64,000 nt of DNA from WTFY01 sp965220875. Lineage in GTDB: Bacteria; Pseudomonadota; Gammaproteobacteria; UBA4575. The notes under the pieces were generated by a model that was not told where the DNA came from, searched no databases, and saw nothing but the letters and a program-made list of their open reading frames with translations. Numbering within the stretch: position 1 is the first letter of the stretch; each line of letters starts with the position of its first letter. The stretch spans positions 682,001 through 746,000 of the forward strand of contig OZ244849.1 of the NCBI GenBank assembly GCA_965220875.1, read 5' to 3'. The position numbers and the translations under genes were made by a program. This document shows positions 52,408 through 62,781 of the stretch, in pieces.

Positions 52408-54206
52408 TCGTCCTTTGGTGTCTTGTCCGGAGTGAGCCGCTTTGCCGGGCACTCATGCTTGGCCGAAAGAGGGCAAACCCCTTCTCTGCAGTCCTTGATG
52501 TTTTTCCATGCAAATTCGATCGCGCGCTCGTCAGAGCGGTAGAAATGGTCCAGCCATTCGGGACCGGCAAAGCCGGTACGCACGAAAACATCCATGACCT
52601 GGCGTTTGGTGCGCGCAAACACAAACCGGATGCCCAGGGCCACGAGGCGCCTTGAGAGCTGGTGCAGCATATCCTCACCGGTTGCGTCGATTTCCGTGAT
52701 CGCCTCGGCATCGATGATGATGTACTCGAGATCCGGTTTTGCCGATATGCGTTCGAGAACCTTTTCTTCAAAATACATGGCACTGGCAAAAAACAGCGGG
52801 CCCTCAAACCGCAGCACGGATATTTTCGGGCAGGTTTTGAGGATGTTCACCTGGGCGTTGCGCAGCGATCCGTCCGGATGGCGTGACAGTACAGAAATGT
52901 GGGGATGCATGGTCCTGTACATGAAAAGGCCAAGTGAAAGCAGCACGCCCACGAAGATGCTCTGTTCGAGGTGAGGGGCCAGGATCAGGGTCAGCGCGAA
53001 GGTCAGGATGGCGATGACCCCGTCATGGGGATGCACGCGCAGGGCATACTTGATCTGCTTGATCCGGATCAGGTTGATTACCGCGGAAATGATCACCGCG
53101 GCCAGGGTGGCTTGGGGCAGGTGATACAGGTACTGGGCGAAATGCAGCAGGATCAGTGAAGCCGCGACGAGGATTCCGGTGACCACCGCGGCAAAACCTG
53201 TCTTGGCTCCTGCGGTCATGTTGACCGCGGAACGGGAAAAGGATCCGGCTACCGGGTAGGCGCCGGACAGGCCCGAAACGATGTTTCCAAGACCCTGCCC
53301 GACAAGGCCCTGGTTGGCATCAATGCGCTGGCGGGTTTGCACGGCAATCGCTTTCGCGATGGAAATCGCTTCCATGTAGCCCACCACTGCGATAACGATG
53401 GCTTTGCCGATAAGCCCCGCAGCAACCGTCATGTCGAAACTGGGCAGGTTGAGGGCAGGCAGCCCCGCCGGCACGTGTCCCACGACCTTGCCACCCAGGT
53501 CCTCGTATCCGATCAGCAGGGAGATGAGGCTGGTCACGACCACGGAAATCAGCACCCCGGGGAGTTTCGGCGCATAGCGCCTCAACCCGAAAATGATTGC
53601 CAGTGCAAGGATACCCATGGCAAGGGTTGGCAGGTGGGTATGCTGCGAGGCTTCGACCAGCACGTTCCAGATGGTCACGTAAAAATGATGGCCGGTTTCG
53701 GCCGTGACTCCGAACAGCTTGGACAGTTGTGACGCGCCAATGATGATGGCGGCGGCATTGGTGAAACCGATGACCACGGGGTGGGACAGAAACTCGACCA
53801 GCACTCCGAGGCGCAGCAGGCCGAGCGTCATCTGGAATATGCCCACCATGATCGCGATCACGGCTGCATACACCAGGTACCCTTCGGGATTGCTCACGGC
53901 CAGCGGTTCCAGGGCGGCCGCCGTCATCAGCGAGACCACGGCAACCGGACCGGTCTGCAACTGGCGCGAGGAGCCGAACACGGATGCAACGATGACCGGC
54001 AGGAATGATGCGTACAGCCCGTAGTAGGCGGGCAGCCCGGCAAGCTGCGCATAGGCCATTGACTGGGGAATCAGCACCAGTGCAACCGTGAGTCCTGCCA
54101 CGCAATCCTTCCAGACGATCGCAGGATTTTTCAGTTCCCCTACCCAGTTCAGGTAGGGGATAAACCGGCGGACAAATTCGCGGGTGTATTGCTGTGCTGT
54201 GATCAA
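52404..54206 (-). CDS. SulP-family anion transporter with STAS domain
   Basis: 600 residues from a TTG at 54206, with AGGAG spaced 7 bases upstream (rev. strand CAGGAGAGCCCG-TTG). The SulP signature AGLTVALVLIPQSMAYAQLAG is followed by PAYYGLYASFLPVIVASVFG. Ten or more helices. The C-terminal STAS domain (about 460-580) contains YIIIDAEAITEIDATGEDML. The tail ends with a Cys-containing stretch (CREGVCPLSAKHECPAK). Substrate may be sulfate, bicarbonate or another anion; SulP members differ and context does not decide. Confidence 0.93.
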   Translation of the reverse strand: MITAQQYTREFVRRFIPYLNWVGELKNPAIVWKDCVAGLTVALVLIPQSMAYAQLAGLPAYYGLYASFLPVIVASVFGSSRQLQTGPVAVVSLMTAAALEPLAVSNPEGYLVYAAVIAIMVGIFQMTLGLLRLGVLVEFLSHPVVIGFTNAAAIIIGASQLSKLFGVTAETGHHFYVTIWNVLVEASQHTHLPTLAMGILALAIIFGLRRYAPKLPGVLISVVVTSLISLLIGYEDLGGKVVGHVPAGLPALNLPSFDMTVAAGLIGKAIVIAVVGYMEAISIAKAIAVQTRQRIDANQGLVGQGLGNIVSGLSGAYPVAGSFSRSAVNMTAGAKTGFAAVVTGILVAASLILLHFAQYLYHLPQATLAAVIISAVINLIRIKQIKYALRVHPHDGVIAILTFALTLILAPHLEQSIFVGVLLSLGLFMYRTMHPHISVLSRHPDGSLRNAQVNILKTCPKISVLRFEGPLFFASAMYFEEKVLERISAKPDLEYIIIDAEAITEIDATGEDMLHQLSRRLVALGIRFVFARTKRQVMDVFVRTGFAGPEWLDHFYRSDERAIEFAWKNIKDCREGVCPLSAKHECPAKRLTPDKTPKDD

Positions 54207-54489
54207 CGGGCTCTCCTGGTCACACTGATCAATATTGTCCAGTACGGATGCCGGTCGTTCAGTAGCCTGCAGGATATGTGAGTGTGCCTGGCCCGCCTTT
54301 GCAGCAGCTGATTACTTCCACACGATGGATTCAGATGTATGTGCAATAACAGCCAAGCCATCAGGCAATCTCGAGATCACCCATAACAACGGATCGTGAA
54401 GTTCATCTTGCACCTGGTAGCCGGCCGTTTCATTATACGGCAATCTGCATATCAAAGCGAAGGGCAGGCAGGCCCTGACGCCTGGAAAT

Positions 54490-56499
54490 TCAAGGATTGT
54501 GATGCCATAGGTCCTTCTGCCAGCCGGGTTCGGGCAATTTCTCTACCACTTCAATTGTCTGGCTGTCTTCGTATGTGCGCCCGTAACGATCCGTGACGGA
54601 CACGGTTATCGTGTGCAGGCCCGTTGGCAGCTCGGACGGCAGGTCCGCACGCCACAGGTGCGAGGAATACTCCGTGAGCATCCAGCGTTGCAGCGGTCCG
54701 GGATGCCGGCCTTTCCAGGGAACCCCCTGCCAGGTCGTGAAGCCTGCCGTACGGTCACCCCCGGTGACGGAACGATAGGCCAGCCGCCCGATGGTGGATT
54801 GCCTGGCAAGGACCACCGGGTCCGTGTAGTTGACCCCCTTGTACTTGTCTTCACCCCTGCCCGGCTGAGTCCGCACGGCCTGTATTTCCTGGTCGCCGAC
54901 CTGCACGCTCACCCTGCTGTCTCTGGAGCCGTTCCAAACATTGATCGCCACCCAGCTCGTCCCGGCAAGATCCTCGAGAGTGAGCAGGTGCATGTCACCG
55001 AGATCGTTGATTGTCACAGCGGGTTCACGATCCCATTGACCGCTGAACTCGAAGGCATGGTCCAGCAGCTTTTGCGCCCAGTCGCGAAATCTCGGTGTAC
55101 TGAATCCGGCATGGAACTGACGGTTTTCTCCCGCGTGAAAAGTCCTGTAGGTGTCCGTGTAGGATGTACCCTCGAAATCAACCCGGTAGTAGCCGCGGGG
55201 CGCACCCATGCGCTGGACCGCGTGCGGAATGCCTTGGTCATCCAGGTCACCGGTCCACCAGCTGCCGGACAGGGCCCCGGTTATGATTTGGTGAAACTTT
55301 GCCGGCCCGGTACCGGTGTGTTCCTGCCAGCCCTTGAAATTCTCGCCGGGCAGGATCTGCTCGACAGTGTGGGTATGTCCCGAGAGACCCAGTACCGGGC
55401 GTCCGTCGACAATCCGGTACAGCGCGTGCAGGTTGTCGGTCTGGTTTTTTGCCGACAGGTTGTCCGTGAAACTTGCGAACGGAATGTGTGCAACCAGGAC
55501 GATGAGCTTGTCCATCGGCACCATTGCAAGGTCGTTTTCCAGCCACTCCAACTGGCGTTTTGAAATTACGCCGTTGTAGGCCGGATTCCGGTCAGCGGAG
55601 CAGAACGGGTGTGGGTCGACCCCGTTGCACGGGTAGCGGACATTGTCGAGCACAACGAAATGCACCCTGCCCAGATCGAAGGAATAATATTCCGGACCCC
55701 ATTCTCGGCGGAAAGTGTCGAACGAATGCCGGTCACTTTCTGCATCCAGGTCCAGGTCATGGTTGCCTCCGGCAAGGTACAGGGGCACCCGCCCGCCCGC
55801 GACGATGCGCTTGAAACGCGGGTAGAGCGAAAGGTCGTCACCCATCACGTCTCCTGTAAAGATAAGGCATTCCGTAGAGGAATTGTCGCGCGTGGCCAGC
55901 ATCTTGCCGGCCGTGTCGCGCACATACCCCAGTTCCGTATGCGTGTAGGTCTGTGCATCGCCGAATACGAGACAGGAAAAGGTGTCGCCGACAGGATCCG
56001 GGACAAGTGGAAAGTTGATGGCTTCGGGTAACGGCCCGGTCGCTTCGATGCCTCCAAAGCGCAGTGGGGGGGAGCCTTCGGCCTTGTGGATATAGTGGAA
56101 TTGGGGAACCATCTCCTCGCTGACCGGCGTCGTGTAGCCCGCTGGCTTGGTAATGAAGAGATTCATGTCGCGGTAGGCCGGCAGTTCGTAGGAGCCGTCC
56201 GGGCGGGTGCTGACCACTTCCCGCCCGTTTGAGACAACTACATCCGCCACACCGGATTCACCTTCATCCAGCCGGGCATTGCGGTTTGCGTCCAGGAACA
56301 CGGTACCGCGTGCAGCCTTTGCCGGGAGGGTTCCCCTCACGACTTCGACAGTACCGACATAGTCCACGTCCTTTGCCGCAGCGAACGGTTCCAGCATGAC
56401 CACGGCGGCAGCCAGAACCAGGTAACGGGCAAACATGCTGACTTGCGATGCCGGCCTGTCTGGCCGGCACCGTGCCGGTTCATGAGTGTTCACGCGCAT
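54490..56499 (-). CDS. Exported calcineurin-type metallophosphoesterase
   Basis: 669 residues. Start ATG 56499; ATG 56436 (MFARYLVLAAAV) would give a neater signal peptide and is a good alternative. An N-terminal Ig-like domain (GTVFLDANRNARLDEGESGV) resembles MetallophosN. The catalytic domain has SCLVFGDAQTYT, FTGDVMGDDLSLYPR, LAGGNHDLDL, VLVAHIPFAS and LSGHTHTVEQ, giving the two-metal site. A C-terminal beta domain (about 520-650) resembles MetallophosC. Likely hydrolyses a phosphoester in the periplasm. Substrate unknown. Confidence 0.92.
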   Translation of the reverse strand: MRVNTHEPARCRPDRPASQVSMFARYLVLAAAVVMLEPFAAAKDVDYVGTVEVVRGTLPAKAARGTVFLDANRNARLDEGESGVADVVVSNGREVVSTRPDGSYELPAYRDMNLFITKPAGYTTPVSEEMVPQFHYIHKAEGSPPLRFGGIEATGPLPEAINFPLVPDPVGDTFSCLVFGDAQTYTHTELGYVRDTAGKMLATRDNSSTECLIFTGDVMGDDLSLYPRFKRIVAGGRVPLYLAGGNHDLDLDAESDRHSFDTFRREWGPEYYSFDLGRVHFVVLDNVRYPCNGVDPHPFCSADRNPAYNGVISKRQLEWLENDLAMVPMDKLIVLVAHIPFASFTDNLSAKNQTDNLHALYRIVDGRPVLGLSGHTHTVEQILPGENFKGWQEHTGTGPAKFHQIITGALSGSWWTGDLDDQGIPHAVQRMGAPRGYYRVDFEGTSYTDTYRTFHAGENRQFHAGFSTPRFRDWAQKLLDHAFEFSGQWDREPAVTINDLGDMHLLTLEDLAGTSWVAINVWNGSRDSRVSVQVGDQEIQAVRTQPGRGEDKYKGVNYTDPVVLARQSTIGRLAYRSVTGGDRTAGFTTWQGVPWKGRHPGPLQRWMLTEYSSHLWRADLPSELPTGLHTITVSVTDRYGRTYEDSQTIEVVEKLPEPGWQKDLWHHNP

Positions 56500-56845
56500 G
56501 AGAAAGGATCACAGAAAACCGTTTTCGGTCAAGAAAAGATGTCCAGATTGCACGTTTCACGTACGGGCTTGGAATCTACCCTTTTCACTGCCTGTTGTCG
56601 AGCCGGAGTCAGGGCCACATGAGGTCCTGCAAGACCTGCACAGTCATGACTGCAGGGTGCCGGGTGGAGCGAAAGGCTCGCATGATCCTGCTGATCGCGA
56701 TATTCTTGGACGTGAGGAATCGTACGTGCTTCAAGGGACAGCGGAGGAGGACCCGGGTGATTCAATCGTACACACTGTCTGGAAGACGCGGATGTGGAGA
56801 CCCTCGTCCATTCAGGATTTACCATATCCAGCCGGATAAGTAACC
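56500..56845. other. Intergenic region before the FIST gene
   Basis: 346 bases between divergent genes. Frames here (e.g. plus strand to 56839) lack features of real genes. No strong promoter recognised; GGATAAG precedes the GTG of the next gene. Confidence 0.4.
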
Positions 56846-57961
56846 GTGTCATTCCGTCTTGCCACCGCATCAGGCCAGGCCTCTCGTGTACTGGTAAACG
56901 ATTGCCTGCACCAGCTCGGTGATGTGCGGGGGAAGTACCGGCTGGGCTTCATATATGCCAGTGACAGCCTGTGTGATGACCTGGAGAGCATCGTGGGCCG
57001 CTTCAGGCAGGATACCGGTGTTCAGGATTGGGTCGGGACAGTCGGGATCGGGTTATGCAGTACGGGCTGTGAATACTATGATCAGGCTGCCCTGACGGTG
57101 ATGCTTGCGGATATCAATGATGAGGATTTTGCCATCATCGGTGCCCCCGGGCAGAATGAAGAGCAACTGCTGGAACAGATCTCATGTTATTGCAAGGATG
57201 ACCTGCCGCATGTTGGAATCATTCACGGGGATCCCAGCAATCCCGCAATTCCGCGACTGATCGAAAGGATCAGTGAGTCAGTCCCGGAGGCGTATCTCGT
57301 AGGAGGACTGACTTCCTCCAATTTCCAGAATCACCAGGTCGCGAGAGAAGTGATCAGTGGAAGCTTGTCCGGCATATTCTTCTCTCCGCTGGTGTCCACG
57401 ATCGTGGGACATACGCAGGGCTGTACGCCACTGGACGTTCAGCACGTGATCACGAAATGCGAGCGCAATATCCTGATCGAGCTGGACAACCGTCCTGCCC
57501 TGGACGTATTTCGTGAGGATATCGGGGAAGTGCTGGCCAAGGATCTGCAAAAAATAGCAGGGTACATCTTTGCCGGGCTTCCGATCGAGCACTCGGATAC
57601 GGGCGATTACCTGGTCAGGAACATCATCGGCATTGATGAAAAGGAAAAGGTGATTGCGGTGGGCGACTACCTGTACGAAGGCAGTCGTTTCATGGCCTGC
57701 CGGCGGGATGGCAACAGCGCAAGAGTAGACATGCAGCGCATGCTGGACAGCATGCAGTCCCGGCTGCAGGGCCTGCCGCGCGGGGGGGTGTACTACACAT
57801 GCCTGGGCAGGGGACGATACCAGTTTGGCGAGAATTCCGAGGAACTCAGGATGATACGCGATACGCTCGGGGATTTTCCGCTGGTCGGCTTTTTTGCCAA
57901 CGGTGAAATCTTCCATAACCGGCTGTACGGGTACACCGGAGTCCTCACACTTTTCACCTGA
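56846..57961 (+). CDS. FIST sensory-domain protein
   Basis: 371 residues from a GTG at 56846. FIST N (about 10-210): YRLGFIYASDSLCDDL, TVGIGLCSTGCEYYDQAAL, PEAYLVGGLTSSN. FIST C (about 215-365) ends GVYYTCLGRGRYQFG, FPLVGFFANGEIFH and LYGYTGVLTLF. FIST domains are thought to bind small ligands and usually feed signalling proteins; this one is stand-alone. It lies 5 bases upstream of an aldo/keto reductase gene, so the pair may be co-transcribed. Confidence 0.9.
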   Translation: MSFRLATASGQASRVLVNDCLHQLGDVRGKYRLGFIYASDSLCDDLESIVGRFRQDTGVQDWVGTVGIGLCSTGCEYYDQAALTVMLADINDEDFAIIGAPGQNEEQLLEQISCYCKDDLPHVGIIHGDPSNPAIPRLIERISESVPEAYLVGGLTSSNFQNHQVAREVISGSLSGIFFSPLVSTIVGHTQGCTPLDVQHVITKCERNILIELDNRPALDVFREDIGEVLAKDLQKIAGYIFAGLPIEHSDTGDYLVRNIIGIDEKEKVIAVGDYLYEGSRFMACRRDGNSARVDMQRMLDSMQSRLQGLPRGGVYYTCLGRGRYQFGENSEELRMIRDTLGDFPLVGFFANGEIFHNRLYGYTGVLTLFT

Positions 57962-57966
57962 ACCTG

Positions 57967-59001
57967 ATGCAGTACGGTCTACTGGGCAACTCCGGTCTCA
58001 AGGTCAGCAGGATCTGCCTTGGCACCATGACATTCGGGGAGCAGAATACCGAAAGGGAAGCGCATGCCCAGTTGGATTATGCACTTTCCCGTGGCGTGAA
58101 TTTCATCGATGCTGCCGAGATGTATCCGGTTCCTCCACGCGAGGAGACGCAGGGCCGCACGGAGCAGTACATCGGCACCTGGCTGTCAAAACACGGACGG
58201 CGCAACGAGGTCGTTCTGGCATCCAAGGTGACCGGCCCGGGCATGATGCCGTACCTGCGCGGTGGTCCGAAGCTCACACCTGACCACATACTCGCTGCAC
58301 TGGAAGCAAGCCTGAGGCGCCTGCGGACGGATTGCATCGACCTTTACCAGGTGCATTGGCCGGCCAGGAACACCAATTTATTCGGCAAGCTGGGATATCA
58401 GCACCTTGCACAGGAAACAGCTGTTCCGATAGAGGACACGTACGGCTGTCTGGCGGATGCCGTGCAGCAGGGCAAGATCCGGCATATCGGCGTCAGTAAT
58501 GAAACCCCTTGGGGACTCATGCAATACCGGTTTGTCGGACAGGCCCGTGACTGGCCGGGAGTGGTCAGCATCCAGAATCCGTACAACCTGCTGAACCGCA
58601 CGTATGAAATCGGACTGGCTGAGATCTCGCACCGGGAAAACATCGGGCTGCTCGCTTATTCACCACTGGGATTTGGCGTGCTCACGGGCAAATACCTGGA
58701 TGGAAATGCGCCACCCGGCGCGCGCCTGTCACGATTCAGTTACTTCGACCGCTACAGCAACGATCAGGCGGTGAAGGCGACTCGGGCATATGCGGAGCTT
58801 GCCAGGCAATCCGGCTACACCCCGGCAGGGATGGCCCTGGCATTTGTCAATTCCCGCCCGTTCGTTGCCGCGAACATCATTGGCGCGACCAGCCTGGAAC
58901 AGCTTGGCGAGGATATCGACAGCATTGACCTGGAACTTTCCGAAGATGTGCTTGAGAAAATCGAGGAGATTCACGGCGGCCAGCCCAATCCCAGCCCGTA
59001 A
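57967..59001 (+). CDS. Aldo/keto reductase (Tas-like)
   Basis: 344 residues. TIM-barrel AKR features: SRICLGTMTFGEQN, GVNFIDAAEMYPVPP (Asp and Tyr), VLASKVTGPG (Lys), DLYQVHWPAR (His). GLLAYSPLGFGVLTGKYL and the C-terminal NIIGATSLEQLGEDI follow. The 'MTFG.QN.E..A' start resembles E. coli Tas. NADPH-dependent reduction of aldehydes or ketones; substrate unknown. Follows the FIST gene by 5 bases. Confidence 0.94.
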   Translation: MQYGLLGNSGLKVSRICLGTMTFGEQNTEREAHAQLDYALSRGVNFIDAAEMYPVPPREETQGRTEQYIGTWLSKHGRRNEVVLASKVTGPGMMPYLRGGPKLTPDHILAALEASLRRLRTDCIDLYQVHWPARNTNLFGKLGYQHLAQETAVPIEDTYGCLADAVQQGKIRHIGVSNETPWGLMQYRFVGQARDWPGVVSIQNPYNLLNRTYEIGLAEISHRENIGLLAYSPLGFGVLTGKYLDGNAPPGARLSRFSYFDRYSNDQAVKATRAYAELARQSGYTPAGMALAFVNSRPFVAANIIGATSLEQLGEDIDSIDLELSEDVLEKIEEIHGGQPNPSP

Positions 59002-59105
59002 GTCCGGCGGGTGTTTCAGCCAGCCTGTACTCCGGTGGACAGCCATGCCGGGCGCCCCGCCTGCGGGGGTGTGGCCTGAGAGGGTTCGGGCAGCAGCAGG
59101 GCCGT

Positions 59106-59654
59106 TCAGGCAGCACTGCGTTCAAGCAGGAAATCAACCGCTGCGGACAGGTTCTCGAAGACCAGCATCTTCTTCGGCAGCAGCTTGCTGTGAGAAGTGA
59201 CCGAACCGTTGCCGGTGCGGACCAGAATTGGTTCCAGTCCAAAGGCCATGGCTGCCTCGATATCGCGGAGTGAGTCGCCAATCAGGGGGGATTTCTTGAG
59301 GCTCACGCCTGAACGCCGCTCGATGTCCGCGAGCATGCCGGGATTCGGTTTCCGGCAATGGCCCTTCAGGTTCGGACAGATAAAGATTCCGCTGACATGC
59401 CCCCCGAACTGGGCAAGCTCGACCAGCATCTTCCGGTGAATCTCGTTCAGGATTTCGTAATCAAGAAGCTTGCGTCCGATGCCTGACTGGTTTGAGGCAA
59501 TGAACACCTTGACCTTCGCCTGATTAAGCCGTGCAATGGCTTCCAGGCTGCCTTCGATCGGAATCCATTCATCGGGAGATTTTATGAATTCATCCGATTC
59601 CTCGTTGATGACACCGTCACGATCCATGACAACAGTTTTCAGTTTATTGGTCAT
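59106..59654 (-). CDS. gmhB: D-glycero-beta-D-manno-heptose-1,7-bisphosphate 7-phosphatase
   Basis: 182 residues of the HAD fold: VVMDRDGVINEES (nucleophile Asp), VFIASNQSGIGR, CRKPNPGM and LIGDSLRDIEAA. The Cys/His zinc loop of GmhB appears reduced here: ICPNLKGHCRKP in place of 'CPH....C.CRKP'. It dephosphorylates heptose bisphosphate for LPS core. It lies 10 bases after glyS, as in many gammaproteobacteria. Confidence 0.9.
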   Translation of the reverse strand: MTNKLKTVVMDRDGVINEESDEFIKSPDEWIPIEGSLEAIARLNQAKVKVFIASNQSGIGRKLLDYEILNEIHRKMLVELAQFGGHVSGIFICPNLKGHCRKPNPGMLADIERRSGVSLKKSPLIGDSLRDIEAAMAFGLEPILVRTGNGSVTSHSKLLPKKMLVFENLSAAVDFLLERSAA

Positions 59655-59664
59655 TGTATTTCAG

Positions 59665-61737
59665 TCAGGACTGCAGTCTTGAAAAATCGGCCACGTGCAT
59701 GAACAGCGTATCGATTCTTGCAAGCATTGCAAGCCGGTTGGTTCTGATGGTTTCATTCTCATCCATGACCATAACATGATCAAAAAATGAATCAATTGGC
59801 TGGCGCAGGCTTGCCAGCCGACGCAATGCCTGTTCATAGTCATGCCGGTGAAACAGTTCTTCGACTTCGCCAGCCAGTGCCTCGATGGCCGCATGCAGGG
59901 ACCCTTCTTCCTTTTCCCGGAATAGTTCTTTTCTGACCTCGGCAGTGTCCGTATAGCCGGTCTTTTTCAGGATGTTACGGATGCGCTTGTTCGCTGTGGC
60001 AAGGCTGGCCGCTTCCTCCCGTTTTCGAAAGCTGCTCAGGGCATTGATGCGCGCCGCAATATCGTGTGGACGGGTGGGCCGGTTAGCCAGTACGGATTCG
60101 ACCACATCCGCTGCGAAATCCTGTCCGGCAAAGTAGGCATGCAGGCGTTTGTTCATGTAACTGAACACTTCATCGGCAACGGTCTGCCGGCCCAGGTCTT
60201 GCGGGAGCAGGTTCACGGCTTGCTCCAGGCTGGCATACAGATCCGTGTCCAGTCCGGTTTCGATCAGGATCCGCAACACGGCCAGTGCCGCGCGGCGCAG
60301 GCCATAGGGATCTTTCAGGCCTGTCGGTTTTTTCCCGATGGCAAAGATTCCTGCCAGGGTATCCAGCCTGTCGGCGATGGCAAGAATGCTCCCGCAGGGG
60401 CTCGATGGCAGCGCATCACCGGCCTGGCGCGGCAAATACTGTTCCTCGATGGCAGTTGCCACTTCGTCTCCTTCACCGTCGTGCAAGGCCAGGTATCGGC
60501 CGGCGATGCCCTGGAGTTCCGGAAACTCCCCGACGATCTCTGTCAGCAGGTCGCATTTGCCCAGCTCTGCGGCTCGCCTGCACGGTTCCGGCTCAAGGCC
60601 GGCTTCCCCGGCAAGCGTTGCCGCCAGCCGGCCGACACGCCGGGTCTTGTCGTACACGCTGCCCAGTTGTTTTTCAAAGACCACGTCTTTGAGTTTCTTG
60701 ATCCTAGATTCTAGGCTGAGGCCCAGGTCCCGCTGCCAGAAAAACCGGGCATCTTCGAAGCGCGGCACGATCACCTTCTCGTTGCCTTCCCGGACCCGTT
60801 CCGGTGCCCGGCTGTCAAGGTTGCTGATCAGGATGAATTGCGGGAGCAGTTCACCCGCTTCGTTCATCAGCGGTATGAATTTCTGCTTGTCCTGCATGGT
60901 GCTGATCAGCACTTCCTTGGGAGCTTCGAGAAACCGGGTGTCGAATTCACCCAGCAGTGCCCGTGGCCACTCAACCAGGCCGGTGATTTCATCGAGCAGT
61001 TCCCGGGTGAGTGCCGGTACGGCCCCGGCGTTGGCGGCCAGGGCCTCCACCTGTTCGAGAATCCTGGCCTGGCGCGAGGCAAAATCAGCAAGCACGAAGC
61101 CCCGTGATTCCAGTACCCTGAGATATTCTGCGGGCGTTTCCAGCGAAATGGCCTGCGGACAGTGAAACCTGTGGCCGTAGGTCATCCTGTCACCGGTCAG
61201 CCCGAATGCCTGAAGGGGCACCGTTTCCGCGCCGAACAGGACCAGCAGCCAGCGTACCGGGCGAATGAATTCACCCCCCGCATCGTTCCAGCGCATGCGT
61301 TTTCGTATCGAAAGCTTGCCGAGTACGTTTTCCAGCAAGTCAGGCAGCAGCGAACTTGTCAGATCGCCCGGGCGTTGCTCGCGAAACACGAGCCTGGGTT
61401 CGTCATCCTCCTCTATATGCAGGCGGTCCACATCCGTCGCACAGGACCGTGCAAAACCGATTGCCGCAGCAGTCGGGCGGCCCTTGTCATCGAACGAGAT
61501 GGATTTTGCCGGCCCCTTGCGTTCGACCCGGCGGTCCGGCTGACGGGTATCCAGTCCCTCCAGCAGGATTGTCAGGCGCCGCGGAGTGCAGAACTCCTGT
61601 CGTCTGTTGAACGACAGGTCCGCTGCTGCGAGCTGGTCGCTGAGCAATTCGCCCAACTCGTTCACCTGGCCAGCCAGGAACCTGGCCGGCAGGTCTTCGG
61701 TGCCAATCTCGACCAGCAGGTCCTTTTTTTCGCTCAT
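59665..61737 (-). CDS. glyS: Glycyl-tRNA synthetase beta subunit
   Basis: 690 residues from the ATG at 61737 (MSEKKDLLVEIGTEDLP), overlapping the glyQ stop by 4 bases. Hallmarks: EIGTEDLPARFL, FCTPRRLTILLEGLD, VERKGPAK, WNDAGGEFIRPVRWLL, HRFHCPQAISL, and the HD-type and anticodon-binding C-terminus. Works with GlyQ as an alpha2beta2 enzyme. Longer in-frame starts would cover glyQ and are rejected. Confidence 0.97.
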   Translation of the reverse strand: MSEKKDLLVEIGTEDLPARFLAGQVNELGELLSDQLAAADLSFNRRQEFCTPRRLTILLEGLDTRQPDRRVERKGPAKSISFDDKGRPTAAAIGFARSCATDVDRLHIEEDDEPRLVFREQRPGDLTSSLLPDLLENVLGKLSIRKRMRWNDAGGEFIRPVRWLLVLFGAETVPLQAFGLTGDRMTYGHRFHCPQAISLETPAEYLRVLESRGFVLADFASRQARILEQVEALAANAGAVPALTRELLDEITGLVEWPRALLGEFDTRFLEAPKEVLISTMQDKQKFIPLMNEAGELLPQFILISNLDSRAPERVREGNEKVIVPRFEDARFFWQRDLGLSLESRIKKLKDVVFEKQLGSVYDKTRRVGRLAATLAGEAGLEPEPCRRAAELGKCDLLTEIVGEFPELQGIAGRYLALHDGEGDEVATAIEEQYLPRQAGDALPSSPCGSILAIADRLDTLAGIFAIGKKPTGLKDPYGLRRAALAVLRILIETGLDTDLYASLEQAVNLLPQDLGRQTVADEVFSYMNKRLHAYFAGQDFAADVVESVLANRPTRPHDIAARINALSSFRKREEAASLATANKRIRNILKKTGYTDTAEVRKELFREKEEGSLHAAIEALAGEVEELFHRHDYEQALRRLASLRQPIDSFFDHVMVMDENETIRTNRLAMLARIDTLFMHVADFSRLQS

Positions 61738-62642
61738 GGCACACCGTGTTCCAGGAGCGGGAAACCCATCTTTTCGCGGCTGGCGTAATACGCATTGGCC
61801 ACGGCCTGTGCCAGGCTGCGGATGCGCAGGATGTACTGCTGGCGCTCGGTGACAGAGATCACTTGCCGCGCGTCCAGAAGGTTGAAGGCATGCGAACACT
61901 TGAGGACATGGTCGTAGGCGGCCACCGGGAGGTCCAGATCAACCAGTTTTCTGCACTCCTGCTCACTGGCCTCGAACCCTTCGAACAGAACACCCGTATC
62001 GGCATGCTCGAAATTGAATGCAGATTGCTCGGCTTCATTCTGGCGGTACAGGTCACCGTATCGGACCGTGCGGTCACGGTCCCGTGTCCAGACCAGGTCA
62101 TACACGCTGGAAACGTTTTGCAGGTACATGGCGATCCGTTCCACGCCGTAGGTAATCTCTCCGGTGACGGGCTTGCAGTCCAGCCCTCCGACCTGCTGAA
62201 AGTAGGTGAACTGTGTCACTTCCATGCCATCCAGCCAGACTTCCCAGCCCAGTCCCCAGGCTCCCAGCGTGGGGGATTCCCAGTCATCCTCGACGAACCG
62301 GATGTCGTGGACCAGGGAGTCGATGCCCAGTTCGGTGAGCGACTGCAGGTACAGTTCCTGGATTGTGTCCGGTGCCGGTTTCAGGACGACCTGGAACTGG
62401 AAGTACCGCTGCAGCCGGTTCGGATTGTTTCCGTACCGCCCGTCGGTCGGGCGCCTGCAGGGCTGGACATAGGCACCCCGCCAGGGTTCGGGCCCGATGG
62501 CACGCAGGAAGGTACCGGGGTGAAAGGAGCCGGCTCCCATCTCCATGTCGTAAGGCTGCTCGAGCACGCACCCGAGATGGCTCCAGTACTGTTCCAGACC
62601 GGAGATCAGCTCTTGAAGCGTTGTGGTACGGGATGCTGGCAT
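61734..62642 (-). CDS. glyQ: Glycyl-tRNA synthetase alpha subunit
   Basis: 302 residues from the ATG at 62642 (MPASRTTTLQELISGLEQYW). Motifs: GCVLEQPYDMEMGAGSFHP, WRGAYVQPCRRPTDGRYG, YFQFQVVLKPAP, VRFVEDDWE-like IRFVEDDWESPTLGAWG, and DCKPVTGEITYGVERI. Charges tRNA-Gly with GlyS; translationally coupled to it. First gene of glyQ-glyS-gmhB. Confidence 0.97.
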   Translation of the reverse strand: MPASRTTTLQELISGLEQYWSHLGCVLEQPYDMEMGAGSFHPGTFLRAIGPEPWRGAYVQPCRRPTDGRYGNNPNRLQRYFQFQVVLKPAPDTIQELYLQSLTELGIDSLVHDIRFVEDDWESPTLGAWGLGWEVWLDGMEVTQFTYFQQVGGLDCKPVTGEITYGVERIAMYLQNVSSVYDLVWTRDRDRTVRYGDLYRQNEAEQSAFNFEHADTGVLFEGFEASEQECRKLVDLDLPVAAYDHVLKCSHAFNLLDARQVISVTERQQYILRIRSLAQAVANAYYASREKMGFPLLEHGVP

Positions 62643-62669
62643 GGTTTGCGTACAGTGCGGCGCAGCACG

Positions 62670-62675
62670 AGTATA
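62670..62675 (-). promoter_or_regulatory. Candidate -10 box for glyQ
   Basis: TATACT on the minus strand, 28-33 bases upstream of the glyQ start. No clear -35 is present at the expected distance, so this is a weak call. Confidence 0.3.
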
Positions 62676-62781
62676 CTTGCTCGGCACAGTAATTCCGAGC
62701 CATGCAGGGGAAAAGCCGGGGCAGGGACCTGGCTGCAAGCACAGCCCTTGCGGCGAAGGGGATGATTGCCTCGCCACAATC